Shown one piece after another: positions 24,001 through 35,356 of a stretch of DNA of 64,000 bases (positions are counted from its first letter, which is position 1; every line of letters starts with the position of its first letter). The DNA is taken from contig WIXG01000014.1 in assembly GCA_009869945.1 (NCBI GenBank), positions 417,094 through 481,093 of the forward strand, written 5' to 3'. A program made the position numbers and the translations under genes. The notes beneath the pieces are model-generated. The model did no database searches. It saw only the letters and a list, made by a program, of their open reading frames with translations, and was not told the origin of the DNA. This DNA is from Mesaphorura yosii. Its lineage: Eukaryota; Arthropoda; Collembola; Poduromorpha; Tullbergiidae.

Positions 24001-27000
24001 CGTTGCAGGGACTCGGTCCAAACGCCATGCTATACAGGAGTTATTTATGAGTGTGGTGAGACGACCAGCAACTGCATACGTCTCATAAACCTTTACACAA
24101 CCATAAAAGCAATACAGACAAATAAAAAGCAGTGCACAGAGGAATCTACGGTGAGAGCGGATTTCGTTTTTGTATGTACGCAAATGTTGTTTTAGACAGC
24201 GGTAACTTATTACCTGCATATGTGGGCGCGGATGACGATCCAGTGGCCGCCACTCTGGGGTGAGATGACGCTTGCACACGTCGCACGATGCTCTTCTGGG
24301 GCGACAAATTGGCAAGACTGTGATGGCAAAGTCTTGAACCAGTCCGCAGCCGCGTGAGATTCGCTGAGGAGGTGAGCAGCAAAGCGTTACAGGACGCCTC
24401 GTCCAAGCCGCCATTTGTATTTGTCGCGAGCGCCGTGCAAGTGCTGCCATTCTTGTGCAGCGAGTTCCTTAATGTAGGTTTTGTTGTCTTCGTACTTCCC
24501 ATTTGTATTAATCGAGAGCAAACCCCGCGCCCACTTTTCCCAGTGTTATTACATTTGCTCATTGACAGGATCGAGGTCGGAGTCTGCATTTGGGATTGTA
24601 ATGGCTCGATGACGTCTGACATATTTGATCCTCTTTGTGAGACGAAAATGAGTTCCATTGTGCGGAAGATTATGAAAAGGGAAAAAATGTTTGAATTAAG
24701 ACGCTGCCAATTTCCTATTTGAGAACATTCGATTGCAAAAAGGGTAACTATCTTATCAAAAAGCTCACATTGGCTTTAAAATTTCATGACATCTGTCATT
24801 TCAAAATAGGAAAAATTCCGACAAAGTACTCGGAGGATTATGTTCTGATTTACTCGCGCTCACGTCATTTTTCTGACTAAAAGGTAGGGCGAAAGTAAAT
24901 TTCTTGACTACAGCACGGATCTCGGTGCTTTCCTTTCACTCTGTCTTTCTGTCTGCAGATAATTTAGCAAGATACAATAGAAAATTCCATACCCTTTCAT
25001 TATGATTAACGTGATTTAAAAATTGGCACGTCCACACCCGCGGGACACTGCTCATTACTTGCCAAGAATAGAATTTCCATTTCGGAGTCAAAGTTTCATA
25101 CAAGTATGCGAATTAGCGTTTAATGAGTCTGGCATACGCAGGTTGTAGCGTAGAAAGGTCTCCAGTTCACAAAATGTTAAATTCCTGGTGGCTGACAATT
25201 CGAAAGATTTCAATTTTTTTTATTTCATGTATGAAATTTTCACAAATCTTGCCTTTAATTTACTTTCACCGCGTCTTGACGTCGCGTAGTGCAGCAGAGG
25301 CATTGTCATTCCAAAATTTCTGAGCGTCTCATGACTGACTGGATCAGCCGACTCCCAGTTACGACTTTAACATGCAACATGTTACGTGGCTGGGGTTTGC
25401 TCATCACAGCAACGCGCTTCCTGTCGTCAGCCTGTACATTTTACAATATTGCGCTCTGACAATAAGCTGACAATATTCGAGTCGTCAAACCCCTTTCTTA
25501 GTGTTCGCTAGGGTTCGGGTTTTTGGTTTGTGGTCTTTAGTATGTAAAGAAGAGCGAAAGCGGATTATACGAGGGTCTATTCATATATAATGAAGATTAC
25601 GTTTTTAACCATAACTTGAAACGACTTGAGGAATTATCATTTAATTTTCAACATAACTTCCTTGGACCCTAATACACACTTCCAAATTACCAGGCAGGCC
25701 AGAGGCTCACTTGTGGTAGAATGAGGTGAGATGCCGTCGGACAACTCCAACTTCGATCTCTTGGCGGCTTTAACGTCCTGGTTCTCAATAAGTCGCGTCG
25801 GTTTGGGATCATGCAAGTGGCGCTCTCGAGTAGTGCGAGATTAGGGCAACATAATGGTAGTTGATTTGGGCGAACCGAAGCTCATTCTCGGTCAGGGCAG
25901 TTACCTAACTGAAAAATGTTTGTAAGGTGCAAAAACTCCTTTCCCATATTTTACACTATTTCTTCGGATCACTATTCAATTTGTCCAATATTTTGCTTCA
26001 ATGCTTCACAGGTCACCGCACATCCCTTCCAGAAAAATTTGACCCCAGATATTAATATGCGGTCCCGAAAATCCAGCTCAACCATATTTTTCTCATGCGC
26101 ATTTTCATTTTTCCACGGTCTTCGCGCTCTGCCCAATTTACATCATCGTCCGCAAACCTGTCTGCCGATTTCTGAACAGTACTAGGGTGGGCGACATATT
26201 TCCGAAGACCGTTCTAAAATCAGTGAAGAACTCACGGAGAAATTCGCTTTTGAACTTTTCGATTTATCGACTTTTCAACACGTTAAATGGGTCACTTTCA
26301 CTGGGTACTTCTTTCGTCAAGGCTCCCTCGCCACTGTTGATGAACAGAAACCTTCCCGTTTCATGCGATAAACTTCAAAGTATAGCCTTAACATCGATAA
26401 AGATTCCCGGTCCCGATTTTTCACACAATTAAAAATACCGCGTTTTGAAAATGTGCATTACTTATGAATTGACCCTCGTACTTCAGCGAACATAACCATC
26501 ATAAATTCAACGCAAGAATAATTCTTCGGTTTACTTTCTCCTACGAGCGGAAGCAAGTGTAAAAATAGAAGATCAAATGCTGCATTGCTTCCTGTGAGTA
26601 GCACAAGCACTCGACACGCCTCATTTAGGTCCCGACAACATTTCATTTACTTAAATAACGTGGACTTTGTAACTCCGTCGACGGAGCAGTCTTCCACGGT
26701 AGTTGCAAACTTGACTTACCTTTTTGACTGGGCATCGTGCTTATTGGATTTGCACGGGAATTTCTTAAGTCTCAAGCAGCCCCACAACGCGAGTGATGAT
26801 GATGAAAGATTCAGCGATGAGTGCTTGTTTAATGCAGAGCCAGGAAAATGCTGGACCACATCATCTCCAACGTCTTCTGAGTCAAAGTATTTCTGGAAGG
26901 CATAGAAATTGCACAACTTCTTAGAACTGTGAGGAAAAAGTAAGAGAAAGCAAAACGGAAGAATGCGATATTAATATATTATTTATTTTTGATTTTGACT

Positions 27001-30000
27001 CGACGATGATGAATTACTTCAAGAGCTCTTCACTGCATGCACACTTCAGGCCCCACACGGCCATGATAGCGAAAGGAGCATGAGTCGAAACATTTAATTT
27101 TATAAGCGTGAAGAGAGAATGAACGTGCTTGATGCACTTTCATTCTTCTTTCGTTCCGAATGGACCTTTCTAATGCACTCTCGTGTTGACTTTGTAGAAA
27201 GACGTTACAATACTTGCTTGCCACTTGCTTTCAATTCAGCTGCCTCCATCGGTAATTTGTTTTCGTTAATAACACCAGAAAATAAGAAATTAAATTTAGC
27301 GTCTGCCTTCAGAGTCCGCGATTCAGTTCCACGGTGGCAGTCGCGGCTTTCTTCTTTTTCCGTTTTGGCAAAAGTAAAAGCAAATGTTTATTTAATTAAA
27401 AAGATTTTAGTGGCTCTTTGCATTGCACGCTCCATTCTCTACACACACGCTGGTGAATCTTTTATTCGCCTAAGATTGGCAGCTCTAGCGATCTCATTTT
27501 TATTCAAAAGATCGGCAAAGTTCCGACCGCTTTGACGGCAAAGTAATATTATTCTTGACCTCTCATCTTCTGTTCAAGGCCAGAGGAGCGAGTACGATCG
27601 AGAATTTATGTGCACTGAACCGGATGAACACGACTACGTTAAATTTCCGATTGTCTTAGCGAGCGAAACTTAATACGGTCGTGTTCCAAAGTGCAGTCAA
27701 CATGTGAGCATATACTTTCGCAAACAAGAAAACGGCTCAAATCCAATACAATCCCGTTTATGATCAAATTGGCAATTCGCTACATCAAAAAATCACTGTT
27801 TCTGAAGAAAATGTAGAAAGCGTAGGGAACAGAAACAAAATGGTGAAGAAAAATATCGAACGTGCGAAATGTGTTTACCTTTTCATTACCAGTGCTGCTG
27901 CTGTGCAGTTTTTGAATTGTTCTCTGTCTTCTGGCAATCACGCACGCAATTCGAGCGTAAACGTAGAGCATGACGAAGAGTGGAAGGAAAAACGATCCAA
28001 GCGCTGAGTAAATAACGTAGCCTTCGTTCGTACTGTACTCGCATTTGTCAAGGGAAGCACTTGGCATCGCGGCCAGGAGTGCAGTAGTTGAGTTCTCGCT
28101 GTGTTGTTGCTGCTGATGTGACGGTTTGTTGTCGTACCTGATCATTAGGAAGTTCAAAACTCGAAAGTTATATTTAAATTCAGGAAAATACACGGCCGCG
28201 ATGTCTCCAAAATAATTTCGCACATATTCCTCTGAAAGAGATCGAAACATGCAAATTGTGATCCCTGTAGCGAATTTGTTCACGCACTATTTTCGCGAGG
28301 TGAATATGATCCAGACACTGACGAAAACCTCAATAATTTAATCAAATTTAAGATCAAAAACCGTTTTCCAAATACCAAACTTCAAGTATATTTGCCGTCA
28401 TCCTAAATATGCTGACGTCAACTGACACTCTGTTCCAAGCCGACGTTGGTTTCATTGAATCGTAAATTACGCATTATATCCGGTATAATCGTAAATTGTA
28501 TCAGTTGGGAATTGAATCTATTATTTGGTGTTTGTGTGTCACTTTAATTGTGGTTCGGGGAAGCCACAAGTACAGAATTCTCCAGATTAAATAGTGCGAG
28601 GGTTTACAGCCAACGAAATCAAACTGAATCGCTGTTTCGAAGAAAAACAACTTTCACCAGTAATATATGTCCCCGAGCGACTATACTTTTTATCTAACAT
28701 GCCCTTTGGTACAACAATCCCGAGAACTGGCTGAGAGTGAGCCACTTAGCCGTGTTAATTGTGTCCTCAGTGTGAGAACGCAGGTACACGCTATTCCTGG
28801 TATCTGGACTCTCTCGGGGATTCTCAGGAAATTTGGACTTTTCTGTTTCTTGTGGAGCGCATCCCAATAGTTAAAACGTGGGAATCCCAAGATTGAGTTT
28901 AGTGAAACCAGATTGTTAGTTTGCTGCCACTGCTAGGCACTCCACTTCTTTATAGATGGAAATTTGTGGCTGTCTTCAATAACTCTGGCAGTTACTGAAG
29001 CGGCCTCAAGTTGCAATTATTCGGCGCTGACGCTTTTGTGTGAAATATGTTCCGTCTGCACTCTGTAAGTGCTACTTAAAATAGGTAAGGCGTATTAATA
29101 ATTTTGCAATAGAATTCTCAAGAAGGATTTCCTCGTGGATTTGAGAACGCTCCGCGGACGGTAGTCATGATTCGTGAATAAAGTGAGCGTGCAAGAGGAC
29201 ATTTATCATTCGTACTTTATATAAGAAATTTAAGGATGTTTCCCTCACCATCCAAGAATCGGTGGACTCGTAATGACAACCGCTGCCACCCAAACGCATG
29301 AGATCATGGAAAGTGCTAGCCGCTTGGATCTTCTTTTTCTTGAGTACGCGAGTGGTCTTGTAATTGCCAAATACCTGTCAATACTGATGACAAACAAACT
29401 TATTTACTTGGACTGTTCTGTGTAATAAGTGTGAACGGCTGCTATGCTTGTGTATTTGATTTTCTTGGGTCCGGTCAACCGCTAATTTGGGAAAGAAACG
29501 TAAAATGGATGCACTTCCAAAATGGAGAGCAGACGGATGGAAGACTAGCGGGTTAGGTGAATAACGAGGTGTGGGACTAGCGGGATGGGGGAGAATAAGG
29601 ATGGTTTTGTTGCGGGGTAAGGGAGAAGTGGGGAGGGAAACTAGCGGGGATCAGGTTAGGGGAGCAGAAGGGAGAGAAGAGAACAGCGTAATTTTACCTG
29701 ATGGCGCAGAGACTGAGGATAGACGCTGTGCACAAAAGTATGTCCAATGAGATCCAGAGGTCACAGCCAACTTTCCCAAAGGGCCACCTGTTATCTGTGA
29801 CCAAAAGCATAGGTTAGGTTAGCACGCACATTAGTGAACGGACCTTAACGCCATGGTTATGCGATCGATTTGCGCATTTTGCAGCCAGAATACATGTAAT
29901 ATGTCTACACGTGGCCTCAAGTTGACGTACATGTGACACTTAAAAGTAGCAAGAGAGCGAGGCAAAAGTGAGTGTCCGAACTATGCACTCTGCATAGTAC

Positions 30001-31947
30001 TGCCACTCATCTTTTCACCTTTAGCTCTCCAAAAACCTTTCGCTTTGTTATCCTCGTCAAATTATTGACCTGCCATTTGTCAGAGCAAGACAGCTGTTTT
30101 TTTTTCATATTCGGTCTTGTTATTGCAAAATCGAGGAAAGAGATTCAGGCTCTCGGGTGTTAACTTCCAGCAAGAAGCTAGTGCGTAGGTTCGGCCATTG
30201 TACCTCACCCTTTCTCTGCCTTGATGAAGCAAATCTTTTCGCCGGGACTGTCAAATTAACACTGGTGCATGCAAAACTTGGATTCACTGTAATCCGATTG
30301 TGTCTCAGGGCCGTGGGCAGTGGAGCTGCATTAAAAATGACAATAGGAGGGGAGTGATGGAAAGGATTAAGAATCACATTCCTACGTCATCTGCCATCGG
30401 GGGCATTGTCCCACTCTCACCAACAATGATGCACGGTTCCAATTTTTGCAGGGTTCTACCTGACTATGACCTGATCCGCAAAATAGGAATATGATTTTAT
30501 GCCGCATTTTATCGACTACAATGCAGGGTAATACAGGATGAAAAAAGAGTGAAAAAACGTTACGAAAAAATAAAAGCACATTCCTGTACACTCAGCTGTG
30601 GTGGGAGGCCTTGAAAACTGTGGCCTAGTTTAAAATGGAAAACGTTCTTCTGTTTATGTTTACAACTTCTGTCAGGCAATTTCTTACTTTTCTGTGGTTG
30701 GATGCATGAACGAGAAAACAATAATGGAAATGCAAGAGCAATGGAAATGGAATTCTTTTGCGAATTTTTGTAACATTAATTACATCTTTATAGAAAAGCA
30801 TTGTGCGCCCAAGATTAGACCTACATTACGCTCCAGTACATAATACTTCGCAAACGCCAAAACTTTTGCTCATTTATTGGTTTATACTTTCTAATTTATT
30901 TTACTTCGTATTTCAATTTTATGCTGTGAATGTTTATCTTTGCCTTTCTTGGCTTCATTAAAATCTTTATTGTGATTCGAAAGAACGACCGTCGTACATG
31001 ATGGCGCTTGGTTTTATGTGGCATTGATAATAAACTGTAAGTTCAAAAACTGAGAAAATTATGTAGCTAACCTAGAAAATGCAGCATGACTTTCGGTGGC
31101 ATCACAAACATTCCGACAAGCCAGTCCGCCACAGCGAGGGACATCACGAAGCAGTTTGTGACTGTTCGAAGCCGGCGCGTTGTTGTAACCGCCGCGATAA
31201 CCAGAGTGTTGCCAATCTGAAAAAAAAACAAATTGAGCATCATCATAAACTAGCTTGGTCGTCTGCAGTGCACGGAGCTTCTTTCTTGGAAGCATGCGAA
31301 CCTGTCATACTTGTGCCTTGGAAATTCTGAGAATTTCCCACCTTAAGCATACTTCTATGTAGATACAAACTAAAAACAGACGTCATTTGTTTTGGCAAAT
31401 GTGTTTACGTAATGAAAAATATAATTAGCGCACAACTTCAGAAACTTTGAATTATCAAATACGCACCTCGTATTTTCCTCTCCAGTCGTGAATGTCTTCT
31501 CTTTTTTGGTGTCTCATTGAATAATTTACGTTCCAATAATTAGAAACAAAAGTTTAAAGATCAACAACCGGGTGGTGCGCAGTCAGGAAGCAAGCTTTCA
31601 AAACATTAGAAAGGATCAAATTTTATGCTTACCAGAGTTCCGGCAATTATGCAGCAAAATATAGAGGCTAATGTAATATCGGTCCATCCAATGTGGCTGA
31701 GGGCATGAATGGTGTGGCTGCCATTCGTGACCAGCTCATCGAGAGAGTCGTTCATTCCTGGCGAGAAATGGTCGTATCCGTTGGCCGTACTGGGCTCGTA
31801 ATCTTCCTCCTCTCCTAAGTGGTCCATGCTAGCAAAGTCGTTCGCCATGTGTTTGGTTTCCAGGGCCGAAGGGAGCCAGGACGTCGCATTGCTGCTAAGG
31901 CTGGCTTTGGAGGGTGTGGATGTAAACGCAGAAATTGTTGTGTTCAT
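21064..31947 (-). CDS. Aminergic G-protein-coupled receptor, Dop1R2 (DAMB)-like
   Basis: Nine coding exons on the - strand: 31947-31633, 31216-31072, 29794-29698, 29383-29249, 28137-27890, 24630-24214, 23009-22395, 22300-22193 and 21257-21064. They total 2274 nt (757 aa) in frame. Rhodopsin-family marks are TM1 [12 protein letters not shown]2 SLAVADW, Cys164, Asp171 in WISLDILLC (amine-binding Asp3.32), DRY at 188-190, TM5 [15 protein letters not shown]6 CWLPFF at 663-668 and NPFIY at 701-705. The N-terminus has several N-glycosylation sites. Extracellular loop 2 carries a glutamine run. Intracellular loop 3 is about 340 residues, serine/asparagine-rich, and ends [16 protein letters not shown]. 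The TM3-TM5 and TM6 wording best fits invertebrate dopamine receptor Dop1R2; an alpha-adrenergic-like octopamine receptor is the main alternative. The 27890/24630 junction was chosen because it alone preserves phase, so it is less certain than the others. Confidence 0.85.
25570..26478 (-). mobile_element. Decayed mariner-like element in a receptor-gene intron
   Basis: Left end CGAGGGTCTATTCATATATA (25570 on) and right end, read on the - strand, CGAGGGTCAATTCATAAGTA match at 20 of the first 23 positions. Each is flanked by TA (25568-25569 and 26479-26480), as expected for mariner insertion. On the - strand, [14 protein letters not shown] followed by a stop at 25641-25643 lies about 70 nt inside the left end. 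This resembles the last residues of mariner transposases (a KCI-VQG-YVE type ending). The rest of the transposase is not readable, and the length of about 0.9 kb against about 1.3 kb for intact mariners indicates deletion and decay. Confidence 0.7.
29543..29649 (+). repeat. G-rich patch with repeated ACTAGCGGG and a quadruplex motif
   Basis: ACTAGCGGG occurs three times, starting near 29544, 29576 and 29640, in a purine-rich stretch. Within it, GGGG-TAA-GGG-AGAAGT-GGGG-A-GGG (29614-29637) meets the usual four-tract quadruplex rule. It lies in the receptor-gene intron about 60 nt past the donor of the third coding exon. The G-rich strand is the non-template relative of the + strand, so the receptor transcript carries the C-rich complement. 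Confidence 0.6.
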
Positions 31948-34900
31948 TGTCGTCAGAGTCGAAACAACGTCATCATTCGAGGAAATTAGCTCGCTTTGTG
32001 ACTGACCGCATGTTTCATTTTACACATGATTGCTCCGATTGCATAACGCCTGTTCGCAAGTCTGACGGCAGCAGTTAGGTCTCAGAATTCAATTTGCCAG
32101 CAGTGGGGCATGCCATGACTTGTCGCACTAATTTGTCACAATTTAAATCAGGCTAGTGGTACATACGAGTAAATTCGTGTGGAGAAGTTGTCAAATGCAA
32201 AGCTAATTAAATTCCTTAATTGGCAATTTTTCTTGAACTTTTTCATCCAAACTTTTTCTAGGCAAACCACACGTCTTTTTGTAAAACTTTTACTTCAATT
32301 ACAAGTGCATGGGGAACGAACGAATTAGAAAAGTTTGCACTGTATATAAATTTTGCCAGAAATGTTGCCGGACTGTATTGACTCGCAGTTGGAAGTTGCT
32401 GGCCACGAAGAATCTGTCCGGTCTCTGAATGAGCGGGACTCCAAATTTGCGGCAGCTTGTTGACAAACAGTTCCTCGAATCTGTCAGAAAGACGCAAAGA
32501 AAAGGATTCCCTTAAGAGATCTAATAATAAAATGTTAATGACAAAGACATGAAAATTTTGTTGACAAGGAGTGGCCATGAGCCGAGTAAGATGCCTCATT
32601 TAATTCTGTGAAGTCTGTGAGGCATGAGGGCTTTCAAGATTTCTGGCTAAGTGGTCTGTCTGCTCCTTTGATCTCGAAACTGTTTACTTAACCAAATAAT
32701 TAATAAATTCCAAAGACTGTACGCGCTATATCTCCGCGCGTGATACATCGTTGACGTGGATTAAATAGCGCTGAAGTCATTTCAATTCAGAATGGCTTTA
32801 ATCTTTCATGAATCCCAATCTGATTGAATACAGCATAGAATAACAGAAACCAGTCAGCGTACTGAAATGGGTTACGTCAAAGTTAGAAACCTTTTCTCGC
32901 TTCGCTAAAGTCGTCGGGAAAACAACGAAGATTTCGCGCTTGGCATATACGAGTAGTAGTAGTCCGTACCGGCACGCAATTAGTGGTGGAATATATACTG
33001 AAATTGTCAATCGTATCAAGAAAGCGTGTGCTGATAAAATATGTCCGGTTCACAATGTCATACCGATATTTCAAGACTCAGGAAATTAAATTTACACAAG
33101 TCGACTATCTCATGCCTGACTGTCGCTCTATCATCTCTGTTTACATGAAAAATAAGTAGTGGAATATCAATAGAATTCATCAAATAATAAGCTTCAAAAC
33201 TATCAAGCACAAAATAACATTACTACACTTATTTCATGAGTAAATTGTAGGTGTAGGTTGAGCTACAGCGTTCCAGTTCAAGTTTTATGCACAAATGCGC
33301 ATATACCATATTATGGGTGTTTTAATTTCATCAAATTACGCCTATTTCATACGGACCCACTTCCAGGTATAATTTTGTTTCCTGTCGTCTGCCCGAAGAA
33401 GGCTTCAAAATTTAATGTTCAGGATAGTAATCCGTAGAAATGACAAGAATAACAACAACGCGGTTCTGTAAACACTTTTATTTGTGACCGTTGTCATTCT
33501 GAACTTCACGAGTACAACGATTCTGAAATATTGCCAAACCGACCTCCACACCGCGCTCTCTCAAGTGACAGGAATAATAAAATTGGATTTGTGGTTAGTG
33601 CCATGCGATTACTCCTCATATTATGCTGTATTAAGAAACTCAACTCCAAAGCGTTTCATGCCCACGTGCCGTTTTGTTGGAACATCTTTTGCTTGTGATG
33701 CTTTCATCAGTTTTAAAGAATTATAAAATTAGTCCACTTTCTTCTTCTTGTTCATGCTCTCTGTCTTGAGTGTCCTCTTTTTATAGTTTTCTCATCTCAC
33801 GAGTTTCCGAAGCCTGCGTCCATCCTTTAGAAGTCTGATGCAGAAGTAATTCATAACTAACGACATCAGGCGACAGAACTGGTCGTAATGTTTTGATTCC
33901 TCCTTTTATGTCCAAGAGCGCCAAATAGGGCATAAAATGCAAATTGGAGTCTTTATATATCACAACACGATGTCGACATCAAAAATATTTCTATGGGCTC
34001 AATCTGGGTCGTTAATTTTGTCCATTGCAAAATGATTGCAGAAGCTCATATTTCTCGGCGTCACTCTTCTTGCCTCATTGACAGCAGGAAAATGCGACTG
34101 CCAAGAAAAAACTACTCACCGGCAATGGACCTTGAAGAGTCAGCCATTAAGCTACGCGTCTTCGTTTTAATGAAAAGGCGGTTGGGTTGTACTGTGCTCT
34201 TGATTCTAAATCCGATAAATCCTCTGAGCGACGCTTAATGCCGGTTAGTTCAAGGAGTCCATTCATTCAAACTTTCCTGCTGACACAATAAACTCGGGCA
34301 ACGGAGCGCAGAGCGGCTCGAGAACAAGAAATGCGGAGTGAACTAATTAAATCTAAGTCCATGTAAGGCATGGTCGGTCGTCAAGTGTCAAGTCAAGGTT
34401 GCGAATCTATGACTTTGACAAGCAGTTGATTACTTTGCTAGACGTCTCATAAAGCTTGAGTCTTGTCAAACTTCTCATTAAGAATCAGTGCAGACTGCGT
34501 TAATGGAATGGCGTCGGTTGGCGACTTGTGTCTCATGTGGTGAACTAAATTCGCTCATAACTCTTAAAAGCTGGTTCCTTGTACAAGCACATCACTCGAA
34601 TTTCCACGTCGCAAGCGTATTTGAAATCAATTAAGGGGTGCCCATGAAGTGGCATTTGTTCACCAAATATGCGGCCTTTGTGCATTTTATTTGCTTGGTT
34701 TGGAAGTTGATTTAGAAAATTGAAATCGGTGTCATACTTCTGCAGACCCCCGCGAGACGATCGAAGTGACGGTTTGAGCCGTGATCTAGACGACCGATTC
34801 CAAAAAGCGATGCAAATTCCAACGCTCCTTTTGTCTTGCGTTTTGTCTACCAGTCTCGGCGTCTTGATGAGAGGAGCCGTCTGACAAGAACTATTAATAT

Positions 34901-35046
34901 TTCTAACGATGTGCAAAGTGCATGAGAGACAAGATGTGTTAAACAAGCGAGTCTGTACAAGTCTTTGGCGATAGATCAGACTCGTCCGATGAGGGAAAGA
35001 TATTTCTCCGCGTGGTGTGCTCGAACATATCATCCCTCAAAGGAAT
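31948..35046. other. Non-coding flank upstream of the receptor start codon
   Basis: No exon with a recognisable protein family was found on either strand. The receptor promoter and any 5' non-coding exons must lie in or beyond this stretch, but no core promoter could be fixed from sequence alone. Confidence 0.35.
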
Positions 35047-35356
35047 TGACGTCAGCCGCTATAAATCAATGTCTATGCATTCTCAGATAAGAAGCACCAA
35101 CGTGCACGGAATAACAAATCTGTGTTTTATTCACATAACGGACGACCTTCCAATGGCAAGACTAAGCTGAATCTGGAGTTAGCGAGTACGAAGAAGATTG
35201 GACACTTCACCCTCGGTAAAGCGATGCCTGCTAATGCCGATCCGATCATCAGTCAGGTGCTCATTCATTTGTACCAGTCGCATTCCTCTTTTCCCACTTT
35301 TTTCGTTTGGCGAGAAAATCGTTTGAAGGTGGCAGAATGCGTTTTAAGTCAATAAA
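35047..35356 (+). promoter_or_regulatory. Candidate small transcription unit: CRE, TATA box, short ORF, AATAAA
   Basis: A perfect cyclic-AMP response element, TGACGTCA (35047-35054), is followed by TATAAAT (35060-35066) and an initiator-like TCAG about 25 nt downstream (near 35083). A 77-codon open frame starts with ATG or near-cognate at 35122 and stops at 35353-35355, inside AATAAA (35351-35356). No known domain or signal peptide is evident in the short protein. The arrangement may be chance, an RNA promoter, or a real small gene. Confidence 0.25.

Noticed and set aside
34545-35033. 162-codon antisense open frame in the empty block
   Set aside because: No signal peptide, domain, repeat or matching splice sites were seen, and the length is possible by chance in 20 kb.
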